Below, in pieces: positions 34,217-42,422 of a DNA stretch of 64,000 nt. The stretch is from contig NZ_JBFUPK010000001.1 in the NCBI RefSeq assembly GCF_041355105.1, positions 62,001 through 126,000 of the forward strand, in the 5' to 3' direction. Positions within the stretch are counted from its first letter, which is position 1, and every line of letters begins with the position of its first letter. The translations under genes and the position numbers were made by a program. A model generated the notes under the pieces. That model did not search any database. It was not told the origin of the DNA and saw only the letters and a program-made list of their open reading frames with translations. The stretch is from Terriglobus sp. RCC_193. GTDB lineage: Bacteria; Acidobacteriota; Terriglobia; Terriglobales; Acidobacteriaceae.

Positions 34217-35050
34217 ATGGGACACATGGGACAGGGCGCGCCTCAGGGGCCGCAGGCGTTGCCGGGAATCGGCGCAGTAGTGGCAGTGGGCAGCGGCAAG
34301 GGCGGTGTGGGCAAAACCACTCTCAGTGTGAATCTGGCGATTGCACTGGCCAAACTGGGCAAGCGTGTCGGACTGATTGATGCGGATATCTACGGCCCCA
34401 ATGTGCCCACCATGATGGGCCAGACGCGCCAGCCGTCCGTTACGGACGACTCCATGATGGAGCCGCTGGAGAGCTTCGGTGTGAAGTTTATCTCTGTGGG
34501 GCTTATCTCACCGGGCGACAAGCCGCTGGTCATGCGCGGACCCATGCTGCACCAGATCATCCGCCAGTTTCTGCAGCAGGTGAAGTGGGGAGAACTGGAT
34601 TACCTCATCGTCGATCTGCCTCCGGGAACGGGCGATGTCGTCATCTCGCTGGTGCAGACCGTGCCGCTAACGGGAGCGGTTGTTGTGTCGACGGGGTCTG
34701 GTGTGGCGTTGCAGGATGCTCGCAAGGCGTTGGAGATGTTCCACCAGGTGAATGTTGAAGTGCTTGGCCTGGTTGAGAACATGTCGCAGATGCGCCTGCC
34801 CAATGGTGAGATTATCGACGTCTTCGGCGCGGGCGGCACAGCCAGCACGGCTCGCCAGTACAACCTGCCGTTTCTGGGGTCGGTTGATCTTGATCCGGCG
34901 ATTCGCGCTGGAGGCGATCGAGGCTTGCCAGTAACCCTTGCCGGTGAGGATGATGCGAAGGCCAAGGCTTACTTCGACATTGCTCGCGAGGTGATGGAGC
35001 GCGTGGAAGAAGTGCAGGAAGAGTCGCAGGACGTGCTGGAGATCAATTAG
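34217..35050 (+). CDS. Mrp/NBP35-family iron-sulfur carrier ATPase
   Basis: A 277-residue P-loop ATPase of the Mrp (ApbC) family, which carries and delivers [4Fe-4S] clusters in the cytoplasm. The deviant Walker A is GSGKGGVGKTTLSVNLA (residues about 23-39), followed by IDADIYGPNVPTMMG and LIVDLPPGTGDV. The N-terminal DUF59 domain found in many Mrp proteins is absent: only about 20 residues, rich in Gly, Gln and Pro, precede the ATPase. I see no CxxC cluster motif in the C-terminal part (VENMSQMRLPNGEIIDVFGA), where the usual NMS-x-CP-C site has no cysteines. Cluster binding is therefore doubtful in this copy. ATG 34217 follows AGGAAAAAACA. Confidence 0.85.
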   Translation: MGHMGQGAPQGPQALPGIGAVVAVGSGKGGVGKTTLSVNLAIALAKLGKRVGLIDADIYGPNVPTMMGQTRQPSVTDDSMMEPLESFGVKFISVGLISPGDKPLVMRGPMLHQIIRQFLQQVKWGELDYLIVDLPPGTGDVVISLVQTVPLTGAVVVSTGSGVALQDARKALEMFHQVNVEVLGLVENMSQMRLPNGEIIDVFGAGGTASTARQYNLPFLGSVDLDPAIRAGGDRGLPVTLAGEDDAKAKAYFDIAREVMERVEEVQEESQDVLEIN

Positions 35051-35057
35051 CTTCAAC

Positions 35058-35624
35058 ATGATCTCCAAGCCCTACCTCTTCGTTTTGACCGGCGGTCCCG
35101 GAGCAGGGAAGACGACTCTGCTGAATGAACTGGAGCGGAGAGGACTGCGTACTGTCCCGGAAGTCGCTCGCCAGATCATTCAGGAGCAGGTGGCTTCGAA
35201 TGGAACAGCGCTTCCGTGGGCTGATCGTGAGGCTTACACGGAACTCATGCTGCAGCGATCCGTTTGCTCATTTCAGAACGAATCCGGGCCCGGTGCTGCG
35301 ATCTGTGATCGTGGCATTCCGGACACACTTTGCTATGCACGGCTGTGCGGATTGAACGAAAAGGCGGCAGCCGATGCGAGTGCAACGTACCGGTATGCCG
35401 GCACTGTATTCCTTGCGCCTGCATGGCAGGAGATTTACACCTCAGATGCAGAACGCAGACAGGATTTTGCCGAGGCCGTGCGAACTTCGGAATTGATGCT
35501 AAGTATTTATCAGGAGTGCGGTTACAACGTCCTTGAAATCCCACGTGTGGATGTGGTGCAACGAGCGGACTTTGTTCTGACCCATTTAAAGACTATTTCT
35601 GACGTCAAGGTTGCGTCTCTTTGA
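35058..35624 (+). CDS. P-loop ATPase/kinase-like protein
   Basis: A 188-residue protein of the AAA_28 / NadR-kinase-like group. It has Walker A GGPGAGKTT at residues 12-20, followed by LNELERRGLRTVPEVARQII, the charged lid stretch found in these small nucleotide kinases, and the Walker B-like ICDRGIPDTLCYARLCG. The substrate is unknown; nicotinamide riboside, thiamine derivatives or an aminoglycoside-like small molecule have all been proposed for relatives. It starts 8 bases after Mrp and is likely co-transcribed with it. hrcA begins 38 bases downstream on the same strand. Confidence 0.78.
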   Translation: MISKPYLFVLTGGPGAGKTTLLNELERRGLRTVPEVARQIIQEQVASNGTALPWADREAYTELMLQRSVCSFQNESGPGAAICDRGIPDTLCYARLCGLNEKAAADASATYRYAGTVFLAPAWQEIYTSDAERRQDFAEAVRTSELMLSIYQECGYNVLEIPRVDVVQRADFVLTHLKTISDVKVASL

Positions 35625-35662
35625 CTCATATTTCGATTCCGCCCGCGTTAAAATAAAAATCT

Positions 35663-36742
35663 ATGGCGGATCTGCGCGAAACCGGCTTGGGTTTGCATGC
35701 GCGGCAGCAGGCGATTCTGGCTGCCGCCATTGAACTGTATGTGCAGACCGGTGAGCCGGTAGCATCGCAGGCGCTTGCGAACATCAGCGGTTTAAGTTCT
35801 GCCACCGTGCGTAACGTGATGGTGGAACTGGCGGATGCGGGCATGCTGGAGCAGCCGCATACTTCCGCAGGACGTATCCCTACAGCACGCGCGTTTCGTC
35901 TGCACGTGGAACTGATTCGCGGAGCCAATCGCATTGCGCCGCGCTGGCTTCCGGTAGAGTCGCGCACGCAGATTGATGCTCAGTTGCAGGGCCTTGGCGG
36001 TCTTGGAGCGTTCTTTGAACGCACGCCGCAGGTGCTTGCCGCATTGTCCAGTGGTGTGGGATTGGCGTTGGCAACGGCGCAGCCCGGCGACCTGCTGGAG
36101 CATGTTCATTTTCAGCGGCTGGGGTTGAAAAAGGTGCTCGCCGTAGTTGTTACTCGCAGTGGCGCTGTGCGTGATCGTGTGTTGCTACTGGAGCGCGATC
36201 TTTCCATGAACGATCTGGAAACGGCATCGCGCTATTTGAACGAGAACTTCCGCGGGTGGAGCGTAGAGCGTATCCGCGCGGAGATTGTCGTGCGTGCGGA
36301 ATGCGAACGCAGCGAGTATCAGCGGTTGTTACAGGCGGCGGAGGAGTTATGGTCGCGTGCTGTGCCGGACGACCGATCGCTGGAGCAGAGCGTCTATGTG
36401 GAGGGCGTCTCAAATTTGCTGGGCACCGCCGATAAAGACAGTGCGCGTCTCCGCGAGATGCTGGCAGCATTGGAAGCCAAGGAGCGTGTCGTCGCTCTGC
36501 TGGCAGCATATGTCGATTCGGAAGAGCGTAGCGTACGCGTGATCTTCAACATGGAAGAACGCGTGCCTGAGATGCAGGGCATGGTACTGGTGGCAGCGCC
36601 TGCGGTAGTGGATGGAACGGTGCGCGGCACCGTGGGTGTGCTGGCAACACAGCGTATGCATTACGAGAACACGATCAATGCAGTGGGCTATGTGGCGCAG
36701 ATGTTCGCACAAGCCGGAAATGATTCCGGCGAACAGTCGTAA
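35663..36742 (+). CDS. hrcA: Heat-inducible transcription repressor HrcA
   Basis: HrcA represses class I heat-shock genes by binding the CIRCE element and is tuned by GroEL. This 359-residue protein has an N-terminal winged helix (ARQQAILAAAIELYVQTGEP, LSSATVRNVMVELADAGMLE, QPHTSAGRIPTARAFRLHVE) and a C-terminal GAF-like inserted domain ending in GTVGVLATQRMHYENTINAV. It begins the cluster hrcA-grpE-dnaJ. I searched the 38-base leader and the neighbourhood by eye for the CIRCE pattern TTAGCACTC-N9-GAGTGCTAA and found none, so the local cluster may not be under its own control, or the operator lies elsewhere. dnaK is not in the window. Confidence 0.93.
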   Translation: MADLRETGLGLHARQQAILAAAIELYVQTGEPVASQALANISGLSSATVRNVMVELADAGMLEQPHTSAGRIPTARAFRLHVELIRGANRIAPRWLPVESRTQIDAQLQGLGGLGAFFERTPQVLAALSSGVGLALATAQPGDLLEHVHFQRLGLKKVLAVVVTRSGAVRDRVLLLERDLSMNDLETASRYLNENFRGWSVERIRAEIVVRAECERSEYQRLLQAAEELWSRAVPDDRSLEQSVYVEGVSNLLGTADKDSARLREMLAALEAKERVVALLAAYVDSEERSVRVIFNMEERVPEMQGMVLVAAPAVVDGTVRGTVGVLATQRMHYENTINAVGYVAQMFAQAGNDSGEQS

Positions 36743-36804
36743 AGCGAACCGACACCTTTCGTAAGACAGGCTTTGAAATGTTTTCAGATCGATACAGGAA
36801 GTGG

Positions 36805-37380
36805 ATGGGCATGAAGGGAACAGAAGAGACAACCGCCGCAACGGATCAGGAGATGGTGAACGCAGCGGAAGCGGAAGAGAGCAACACCGTCGTAGAAGCG
36901 GAGGCTGCTACCGTGTCGCAGAACGAGTATGACCAGATCAAGGGCGAGCGCGATCAGTATGCCGATCGGTTGGCGCGTCTGCAGGCGGAGTTTGACAACG
37001 CCCGCAAGCGCGAAGCGAAGGAACGCGCGGAGTTTCGCGATTACGCCGTGGGCAACGCTGCGGAAGGATTCCTGGGCGTGCTGGATAACTTCCAGCTCGC
37101 GCTGAAGTCAACGGGATCGCCGGAGCAGTTTCGAGCGGGTATTGAACTCATCGCGAAGCAGCTGGATGATGCAGTGCGTAACCTTGGCGTGACGGCGGTA
37201 GAAACGGTGGGTCAGCAGTTTGATCCGCGCACCATGGAGGCGCTTGGCTCCGTGGAAACGGCCGAGCACCCGGACGATGCCGTGATAGACGAAATTCGTA
37301 AGGGCTACCGCATCAAGGAGCGCCTACTGCGCCCCGCGTTGGTGCGTGTGGCGAAGAACAACCAGTCGCATCAGGCGTAA
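36805..37380 (+). CDS. grpE: Nucleotide exchange factor GrpE
   Basis: GrpE is the dimeric exchange factor that releases ADP from DnaK in the heat-shock chaperone cycle. About 191 residues. The acidic N-terminus (about 1-45) is followed by a long coiled coil (YDQIKGERDQYADRLARLQA then EFDNARKREAKERAEFRDYA) and the C-terminal beta domain (FDPRTMEALGSVETAEHPDD, IRKGYRIKERLLRPALVRVA). I favour ATG 36805 because AGGA lies five bases before it; ATG 36778 nine codons upstream also fits. It sits between hrcA and dnaJ as in many bacteria. Confidence 0.93.
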   Translation: MGMKGTEETTAATDQEMVNAAEAEESNTVVEAEAATVSQNEYDQIKGERDQYADRLARLQAEFDNARKREAKERAEFRDYAVGNAAEGFLGVLDNFQLALKSTGSPEQFRAGIELIAKQLDDAVRNLGVTAVETVGQQFDPRTMEALGSVETAEHPDDAVIDEIRKGYRIKERLLRPALVRVAKNNQSHQA

Positions 37381-37417
37381 ACATTGCAGTTGTGCAGCAA
37401 GGGATTGAGAGGAAACT

Positions 37418-38569
37418 TTGGCAGGAGCCACGGTGAAAGCTGATTACTACGAGGTATTGCAGGTCACAAGGACGGCGACCGATCAGGAAATTAAGACTTC
37501 CTATCGCAAGCTGGCCATGCAGTTCCATCCAGACCGCAATCCCGGCGACAAGGCGGCGGAAGAGAAGTTCAAGGAGTGTAGCGAAGCCTACGGCATCCTG
37601 AGTGATCCGCAAAAGCGCGCAGCGTATGACCGTTATGGTCATGCAGGTTTTGGCGGCGCTGCGTCGCAGGGTGGTGGATTCCCCGGTGGCTTTGGTGGCT
37701 TCAGCGGCGACCCGCAGGACCTGGGCGATATCTTCGGCGATATCTTTGGCGAGATGTTTGGTGGGGGGGGCGGTGGACGTCGTCAGTCGCGTGCACAGCG
37801 TGGCCGCGATCTGAAGTACGACCTGACCATGGAGTTTGAAGAAGCGGTCTTCGGCAAAGAGCAGGAGATCAAGATCAGGCGCCAGGAAACCTGCGAGGAT
37901 TGCAGCGGCACCGGCTCTGCCAACGGCAAGCAGCCTGTGACGTGTTCGCAGTGCCGTGGTGCAGGCCAGGTGCGTTATCAGCAAGGGTTCTTCTCGGTAG
38001 CGCGCCCATGCCCCAAGTGCGAAGGCTCGGGTGTAAACGTAACCGATCCGTGCCAGACCTGCCGTGGCGAAAGCCGCGTGGGCCGCGAGCACACCATCCA
38101 TGTGAAGGTGCCTGCAGGCGTGGAAGATGGCACACGCATTCGCTATCAGGGTGAGGGCGAAGCTGGAAAGCTGGGTGGTCCCGCAGGTGATCTGTATGTA
38201 GAACTTCGCGTGAAGGCGCACAAGTTTTTCCAGCGCGATGGCGATGATCTGCACTGCGTGGTGCCGGTCAGCTTCCCGCAGGCTGCGATGGGCGATGAAC
38301 TTGAAATTGAAACGCTGGAAGGCGTTGCCGTGCTGAAGGTTCCGGAAGGAACGCAGAGCGGCAGGAGCTTCCGCATCAAGGGCAAGGGCGTGCCGCATCT
38401 GAACAGCCACGGCAAGGGTGACCTCATCGTGGAGGTTCGCGTGCAGACGCCGAACAAGCTGACCAAGAAGCAGAAGGAGTTGCTGAAGGAACTCAGCGAA
38501 ACCATGAAGACCGACAATGCACCGCAGTCGCACGGCTTCATGGATCGCATGAAGGAGATGTTCAGCTAA
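37418..38569 (+). CDS. dnaJ: Chaperone protein DnaJ
   Basis: DnaJ delivers unfolded clients to DnaK and stimulates its ATPase. At 383 residues it has all type I domains: a J domain with HPD in MQFHPDRNPGD, a Gly/Phe-rich linker (GGGFPGGFGGFSGDPQD and a run of seven Gly), a zinc domain with four CxxCxGx repeats (CEDCSGTG, CSQCRGAG, CPKCEGSG, CQTCRGES; the last has Ser instead of Gly), and C-terminal client-binding domains. The start is TTG 37418 after GAGAGGAAACT. GTG 37433, with AGGAG five bases before it, is an alternative that would remove MAGAT. It is the last heat-shock gene of the cluster. Confidence 0.95.
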   Translation: MAGATVKADYYEVLQVTRTATDQEIKTSYRKLAMQFHPDRNPGDKAAEEKFKECSEAYGILSDPQKRAAYDRYGHAGFGGAASQGGGFPGGFGGFSGDPQDLGDIFGDIFGEMFGGGGGGRRQSRAQRGRDLKYDLTMEFEEAVFGKEQEIKIRRQETCEDCSGTGSANGKQPVTCSQCRGAGQVRYQQGFFSVARPCPKCEGSGVNVTDPCQTCRGESRVGREHTIHVKVPAGVEDGTRIRYQGEGEAGKLGGPAGDLYVELRVKAHKFFQRDGDDLHCVVPVSFPQAAMGDELEIETLEGVAVLKVPEGTQSGRSFRIKGKGVPHLNSHGKGDLIVEVRVQTPNKLTKKQKELLKELSETMKTDNAPQSHGFMDRMKEMFS

Positions 38570-38571
38570 CC

Positions 38572-38778
38572 ATGTTGGTGCGCGTGGGACAGATGGCGGT
38601 AGCGGTACTCGGCATGGCGCTGATCCTGCATTACGGCATCACGCGCGATCCAGGCTGGGGTGAAACCAGCTCGCTGCATCCCATTATCTGGACCATTCAC
38701 TGGCCGGCACTTGGAGCAGGTATCTTTTGCCTGCTCGTCACCTTCGTTCTTATTGGTCTGCTCGGCCGCGACGAGTAA
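38572..38778 (+). CDS. Small two-helix membrane protein after dnaJ
   Basis: A 68-residue protein with two hydrophobic helices (QMAVAVLGMALILHYGI and LGAGIFCLLVTFVLIGLLG) separated by a polar loop with several Trp residues (DPGWGETSSLHPIIW). The ATG comes two bases after the dnaJ stop, a spacing that suggests coupling. The function is unknown. The short length and the convergent rsmE gene 9 bases later make it a compact real gene rather than chance. Confidence 0.7.
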   Translation: MLVRVGQMAVAVLGMALILHYGITRDPGWGETSSLHPIIWTIHWPALGAGIFCLLVTFVLIGLLGRDE

Positions 38779-38787
38779 TACTTCGTT

Positions 38788-39510
38788 TCAGGAACGCAAT
38801 GCCGCAGCGATCGCGAGACCCGCGATCGCTGCTGTTTCTGCCCGCAGAATGCGTGGCCCCAGCGTTACATGCTGCCATCCGCTGTCATGAAAGAGTTGCA
38901 TTTCGTCAGCGGTCCATCCGCCTTCGGGGCCAATCGCCAATGCGATGCTTCCGTTTGCAGGAGCGGCTTCGAGCGCGGCGCGGATGGTGTTTTCTTCTTC
39001 TGTTTCTGCCAGTAGCAGCTTCACGTTTGCATCCACCCTCGGAAGAAACTGCTTCAGCGTTACAGGGTCATCGACTTCCGGGACATCCGTGCGGCGTGAT
39101 TGCTGTGATGCTTCACGGACGATGCGCCGCCATCGCTCCACACGTTTTGCCGCAGCCTGTGCCAGATGTTTCTCCGTGCGCCGAGCGAGCACTGGAGTCA
39201 TGCGGGCCGCGCCAAGTTCTGTCGCCTTTTCGATCGCCCATTCCAAATGATCGAACTTGAAGATGGCAAGCAGTAGATGGACGGGCAGAGCTACTTCCGC
39301 TTCCTGTTCTTCATGAAGCGTGAAGACGACTTCGTCCTCATGAACGCTCTTCACTTCCGCGCGATGCAGAAAGCCATCCGCTACGACATCAAAAATCTGT
39401 CCGGGCTGCGCTCGCAGCACACGCGCAAGATGCGCGGCCTGATCGCCGGTGAGTGCTGCTTCGGTACGTTCTTTGTTCCAGGTATCGGCAATCCATCGGC
39501 GGCGAGTCAT
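38788..39510 (-). CDS. rsmE: 16S rRNA m3U1498 methyltransferase RsmE
   Basis: RsmE methylates N3 of U1498 in 16S rRNA using S-adenosylmethionine. The 240-residue protein has the N-terminal PUA-like domain (TGDQAAHLARVLRAQPGQIF) and the C-terminal SPOUT knot. The knot marks are SIALAIGPEGGWTADEMQLF and VTLGPRILRAETAAIAGLAI, the two conserved loops that bind the cofactor. The ATG at 39510 is the natural start. It is convergent with the dnaJ unit, with only 9 bases between the stops. No other RNA modification gene is adjacent. Confidence 0.93.
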   Translation of the reverse strand: MTRRRWIADTWNKERTEAALTGDQAAHLARVLRAQPGQIFDVVADGFLHRAEVKSVHEDEVVFTLHEEQEAEVALPVHLLLAIFKFDHLEWAIEKATELGAARMTPVLARRTEKHLAQAAAKRVERWRRIVREASQQSRRTDVPEVDDPVTLKQFLPRVDANVKLLLAETEEENTIRAALEAAPANGSIALAIGPEGGWTADEMQLFHDSGWQHVTLGPRILRAETAAIAGLAIAAALRS

Positions 39511-39941
39511 AACTGTTTTAGTGTAGCGAGTGATGCGAATTCATGCGTAAACACAACACGGGGAGCGCTTTCGCGCTCCCCGCTTGAAGTTGCTTTGCCT
39601 TGTTGCGTTGCGGCCTTTGCCACCGCTTCGCATTGTGTTGCCGTCTTGCCTACTCTCCCTGAGTGAGAAGACTGCGCGCTGCATTCAAATGTTGCAGCTA
39701 ACGAATGTATAGAAGCACGTGCGAAGAGTGTCAACAAAAAAGTTTATAAAGCTGCTGCGGCAAGTTTCCTTTGCAGCAAGCATTGGACAAAAGGAAGGGA
39801 CAAGGCCGTAACTCGCAAGCCTGTTGCGATGCTCCGCTTCGTTCACGAAGTTACACGTCGCTGCGAAGAAAAGGCGTTGCGCAAAGAGGTAGTGCATTGT
39901 GATGGATGTTCGTTTATACCCAGTGTTCATGCAGGTTTTCG
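39511..39941. other. Gap with GAAA-loop hairpin and possible 5S rRNA relic
   Basis: No gene is seen in this 431-base gap. On the minus strand, 39636-39660 reads AGGGAGAGTAGGCAAGACGG then CAACA, resembling the 3' end of bacterial 5S rRNA (GGGAGAGTAGGTCG..GCC). About 55 bases further along that strand is a perfect GC-rich hairpin (39560-39581). The rest is AT-richer than the surroundings (39690-39935), with no reading frame of note. The 5S reading is weak: only about 11 contiguous bases match. Confidence 0.35.
39560..39581 (-). terminator. Perfect 9-bp hairpin, terminator-like
   Basis: GGGGAGCGC (39560-39568) and GCGCTCCCC (39573-39581) pair exactly; on the minus strand the loop is GAAA and the sequence continues GTGTTGTGTTTAC. 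It lies upstream of rsmE and could end a transcript entering from the 39.6-39.9 kb gap. Confidence 0.55.
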
Positions 39942-41372
39942 TTAACACTCGATGATGTTCAATGCGAGTCCGGCGAGCGATGTTTCCTTGTAACGCGACT
40001 GCATATCGAGTCCCGTCTGGTACATGGTACGGATCACCTGATCGAGAGAAACCTTGTGTTCGTCCAGCTCGTTCATGGACATACGTGCGGCGTTCACCGC
40101 TTTCACTGCGCCCATGCCGTTCCGTTCAATGCACGGGATTTGCACAAGGCCACCGATGGGGTCACAGGTCATGCCGAGGTTGTGTTCCATCGCGATTTCG
40201 GCAGCGTGTTCCACCTGAGCGTTGGTTCCATTCAGTGCTGCGACAAGTCCGCCTGCAGCCATGCTGCACGCTACACCAACTTCACCCTGGCATCCAACTT
40301 CCGCGCCGGAGATGGATGCATTTTCCTTGTACAAGATGCCGATGGCCGCGGCCGTGAGGAAGTAGCGCAAGAGGCCGTCTTCATTGGCCTCGGGGATGAA
40401 GTCCTGGTAGTAACGAGCAACCGCAGGCACCACACCCGCGGCTCCATTTGTCGGTGCCGTTACCACGCGTCCACCCGCGGCATTTTCTTCACTCACTGCC
40501 ATGGCAAACACGGTGACCCAATCCAAAGGCGCCAGTGGATCGGAGGAACCTTTCTCCTGCAGGCGAGTGGAAAGACGTGGCGCACGCCGGCGTACGTTCA
40601 ACCCTCCAGGCAATATGCCTTCGTTCAGAACGCCGCGTTGAATGGTGTCGTCCATCACGGCCCATAGGGCCAGCACGCCATTACGTACATCGGTGGCGGC
40701 ATCGCCGGTGCTTTCCACACGAGGCCGTGGAATCTTCCGGTCATCGATCATCGCGATCTCATTTGCGAAGACCAGTTCGGCGATGGTGATGTTTGCCGCA
40801 GCTGCTAACGACAGCAGTTCAGCCGCGCTACGAAAGTTGTAGGGAATAGCACGTGACGATTCCGGAGTGGCAGCGCCGCTCGCCGAGAATCGTTCTGCCG
40901 TTACGATGAAGCCGCCGCCAATGGAATAGAACACCTCATCGGCCAGCTTGTTCCCCGCTTCATCAAAGGCGCTGAAACGTATGCCGTTCGGGTGTGTGAC
41001 CACATCGGCGTTGGGGTACATCTGATCTTTGTGAAAGAGCAGATCACGCTCCCTTTGAAACGCAATGCGCTTCGTTCCACCGAATAACAGGCCGCCTTCC
41101 GCAGCTTCTTTCAGAATGGCCTTGTGGTGTGCCGGTTCGATCGTGTCCGGCATCTCGCCTGCGAGGCCTGTCAATACCGCGGAGTCTGTTCCGTGCCCTA
41201 TGCCGGTCAAAGCCAATGATCCATACAGATCAATCTGTACACGTTGCACGCGATCAAAAACATTCGCTCGTTGCAAGCCACGAAGAAATGCCTGTGCCGC
41301 ACGCATGGGGGCGACGGTGTGCGAGCTGGAAGGGCCAATGCCGATCTTGAAAAGTTCAAAGAGACTGGTCAC
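39942..41372 (-). CDS. sdaA: L-serine ammonia-lyase, iron-sulfur type
   Basis: A single-chain L-serine dehydratase of 476 residues that converts L-serine to pyruvate and ammonia using an oxygen-sensitive [4Fe-4S] cluster. The N-terminal beta domain begins [20 protein letters not shown], the family signature. The catalytic alpha domain has cysteines in [17 protein letters not shown] and [18 protein letters not shown], which supply the cluster ligands. The start codon is GTG 41372. It lies 56 bases downstream of the HEAT-repeat gene on the same strand. No serine transporter is adjacent. A catabolic role or removal of excess serine is likely. Confidence 0.95.
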   Translation of the reverse strand: MTSLFELFKIGIGPSSSHTVAPMRAAQAFLRGLQRANVFDRVQRVQIDLYGSLALTGIGHGTDSAVLTGLAGEMPDTIEPAHHKAILKEAAEGGLLFGGTKRIAFQRERDLLFHKDQMYPNADVVTHPNGIRFSAFDEAGNKLADEVFYSIGGGFIVTAERFSASGAATPESSRAIPYNFRSAAELLSLAAAANITIAELVFANEIAMIDDRKIPRPRVESTGDAATDVRNGVLALWAVMDDTIQRGVLNEGILPGGLNVRRRAPRLSTRLQEKGSSDPLAPLDWVTVFAMAVSEENAAGGRVVTAPTNGAAGVVPAVARYYQDFIPEANEDGLLRYFLTAAAIGILYKENASISGAEVGCQGEVGVACSMAAGGLVAALNGTNAQVEHAAEIAMEHNLGMTCDPIGGLVQIPCIERNGMGAVKAVNAARMSMNELDEHKVSLDQVIRTMYQTGLDMQSRYKETSLAGLALNIIEC

Positions 41373-41428
41373 AGCGCTATTCTAGGCGTTGTGCGCAGTC
41401 TCCTTTGTCCGGTTCCGATGGGCTGGAG

Positions 41429-42349
41429 TTATTTCTTGCGTTTTGTCGTCGGCGATGTCGCGCCTGGCGTCGTGGTCTGACGGATATAAGCGGCGTTCGC
41501 GGTCAGGCGTACGTTCTCCTTGTCATCGTTCATCAATGCCCGCAGAGTAGCCGTAACATCCGCGCCGCGGTAATTGCTGAGTGCTTCAGCAGCACTTAAA
41601 CGCGCACCGGGGTCTTTCGTTTTGGTGGCTTCAATCAGTGCAATCCTGGCGGGATTCGTGCGTTCCTTGCCGATCTGATAGATCGCGGTAATTTGCGGAG
41701 AGACGCCGCCTGGGCCTTTCAGGTAGTTATAGGCTCCCATGCCGATGCCAACCGGTGGTACCAGGATGGCGACGCTTTGCTGCGCAGCAATCTTCATCAG
41801 GGCCAATGGGCTATGCAGCGTACGGTTCGCCTGATGTGTACTGTCTTTCCAGAAGTTGTAATCGCCCGAACGCTCACCTTCCGCTACGGCAAGCAGGACG
41901 TCTTCTCCCGAAGGATCATTCAGCTTCCACAGTGTGCTGGCTGTTGTGAAGACCACCTTGGGATCCTGATCGTTCAACTGGCTGCGCAGTTCATTGGAAA
42001 ATACATTGGTGCTGCCGTTCTTCATCAACTCGCCAGCTGCCACAATCGCTGCCAGTCGGACATCAATATCGGGATCATGCAGGCAATTGCCGACCAGTTT
42101 CTCTGCGCGGGGCTGACCGCCCAGCAGGGACAGCGCCGAGATGGCCGCAATGCGGGTATCGGTATTTTTCGTCCCGGTGACACCATCGTTCAAACGCGAC
42201 CATGCGGCTTCGCGCAACATTTGAGGGTTCGTTTCAGCAGGAGGAGCTCCTACCACCGTGCCGTCTGCAGGGGACGATTGTGCGCGGAGCGGTACTGCTG
42301 TCGAAAGAAGTGAGAATGCAAATAAGGCGGGAATATAGAACCAGCGCAT
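41429..42349 (-). CDS. Exported HEAT-repeat protein
   Basis: A protein of about 306 residues with a signal peptide (MRWFYIPALFAFSLLSTAVP then LRAQS) and two groups of HEAT-like repeats, for example RIAAISALSLLGGQPRAEKL, DVRLAAIVAAGELMKNGS and RLSAAEALSNYRGADVTATL. HEAT repeats are protein-binding solenoids. A membrane-like stretch around AILVPPVGIGMGAYNYLKGP separates them, and the C-terminus is basic (SPTTKRKK). I use ATG 42349; an ATG six codons upstream only adds MTERDF. Similar exported HEAT proteins occur in acidobacteria, but no function is known. Confidence 0.75.
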   Translation of the reverse strand: MRWFYIPALFAFSLLSTAVPLRAQSSPADGTVVGAPPAETNPQMLREAAWSRLNDGVTGTKNTDTRIAAISALSLLGGQPRAEKLVGNCLHDPDIDVRLAAIVAAGELMKNGSTNVFSNELRSQLNDQDPKVVFTTASTLWKLNDPSGEDVLLAVAEGERSGDYNFWKDSTHQANRTLHSPLALMKIAAQQSVAILVPPVGIGMGAYNYLKGPGGVSPQITAIYQIGKERTNPARIALIEATKTKDPGARLSAAEALSNYRGADVTATLRALMNDDKENVRLTANAAYIRQTTTPGATSPTTKRKK

Positions 42350-42422
42350 GAAATCCCTTTCAGTCACTCATGGATGCGGAAACCCCGCAGTCGCTTCAGA
42401 AAGCACCTAGAGGGTGCACCCC

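Noticed and set aside
35625-35662. A CIRCE operator before hrcA
   Set aside because: The leader contains no TTAGCACTC or GAGTGCTAA half-site that I can find.
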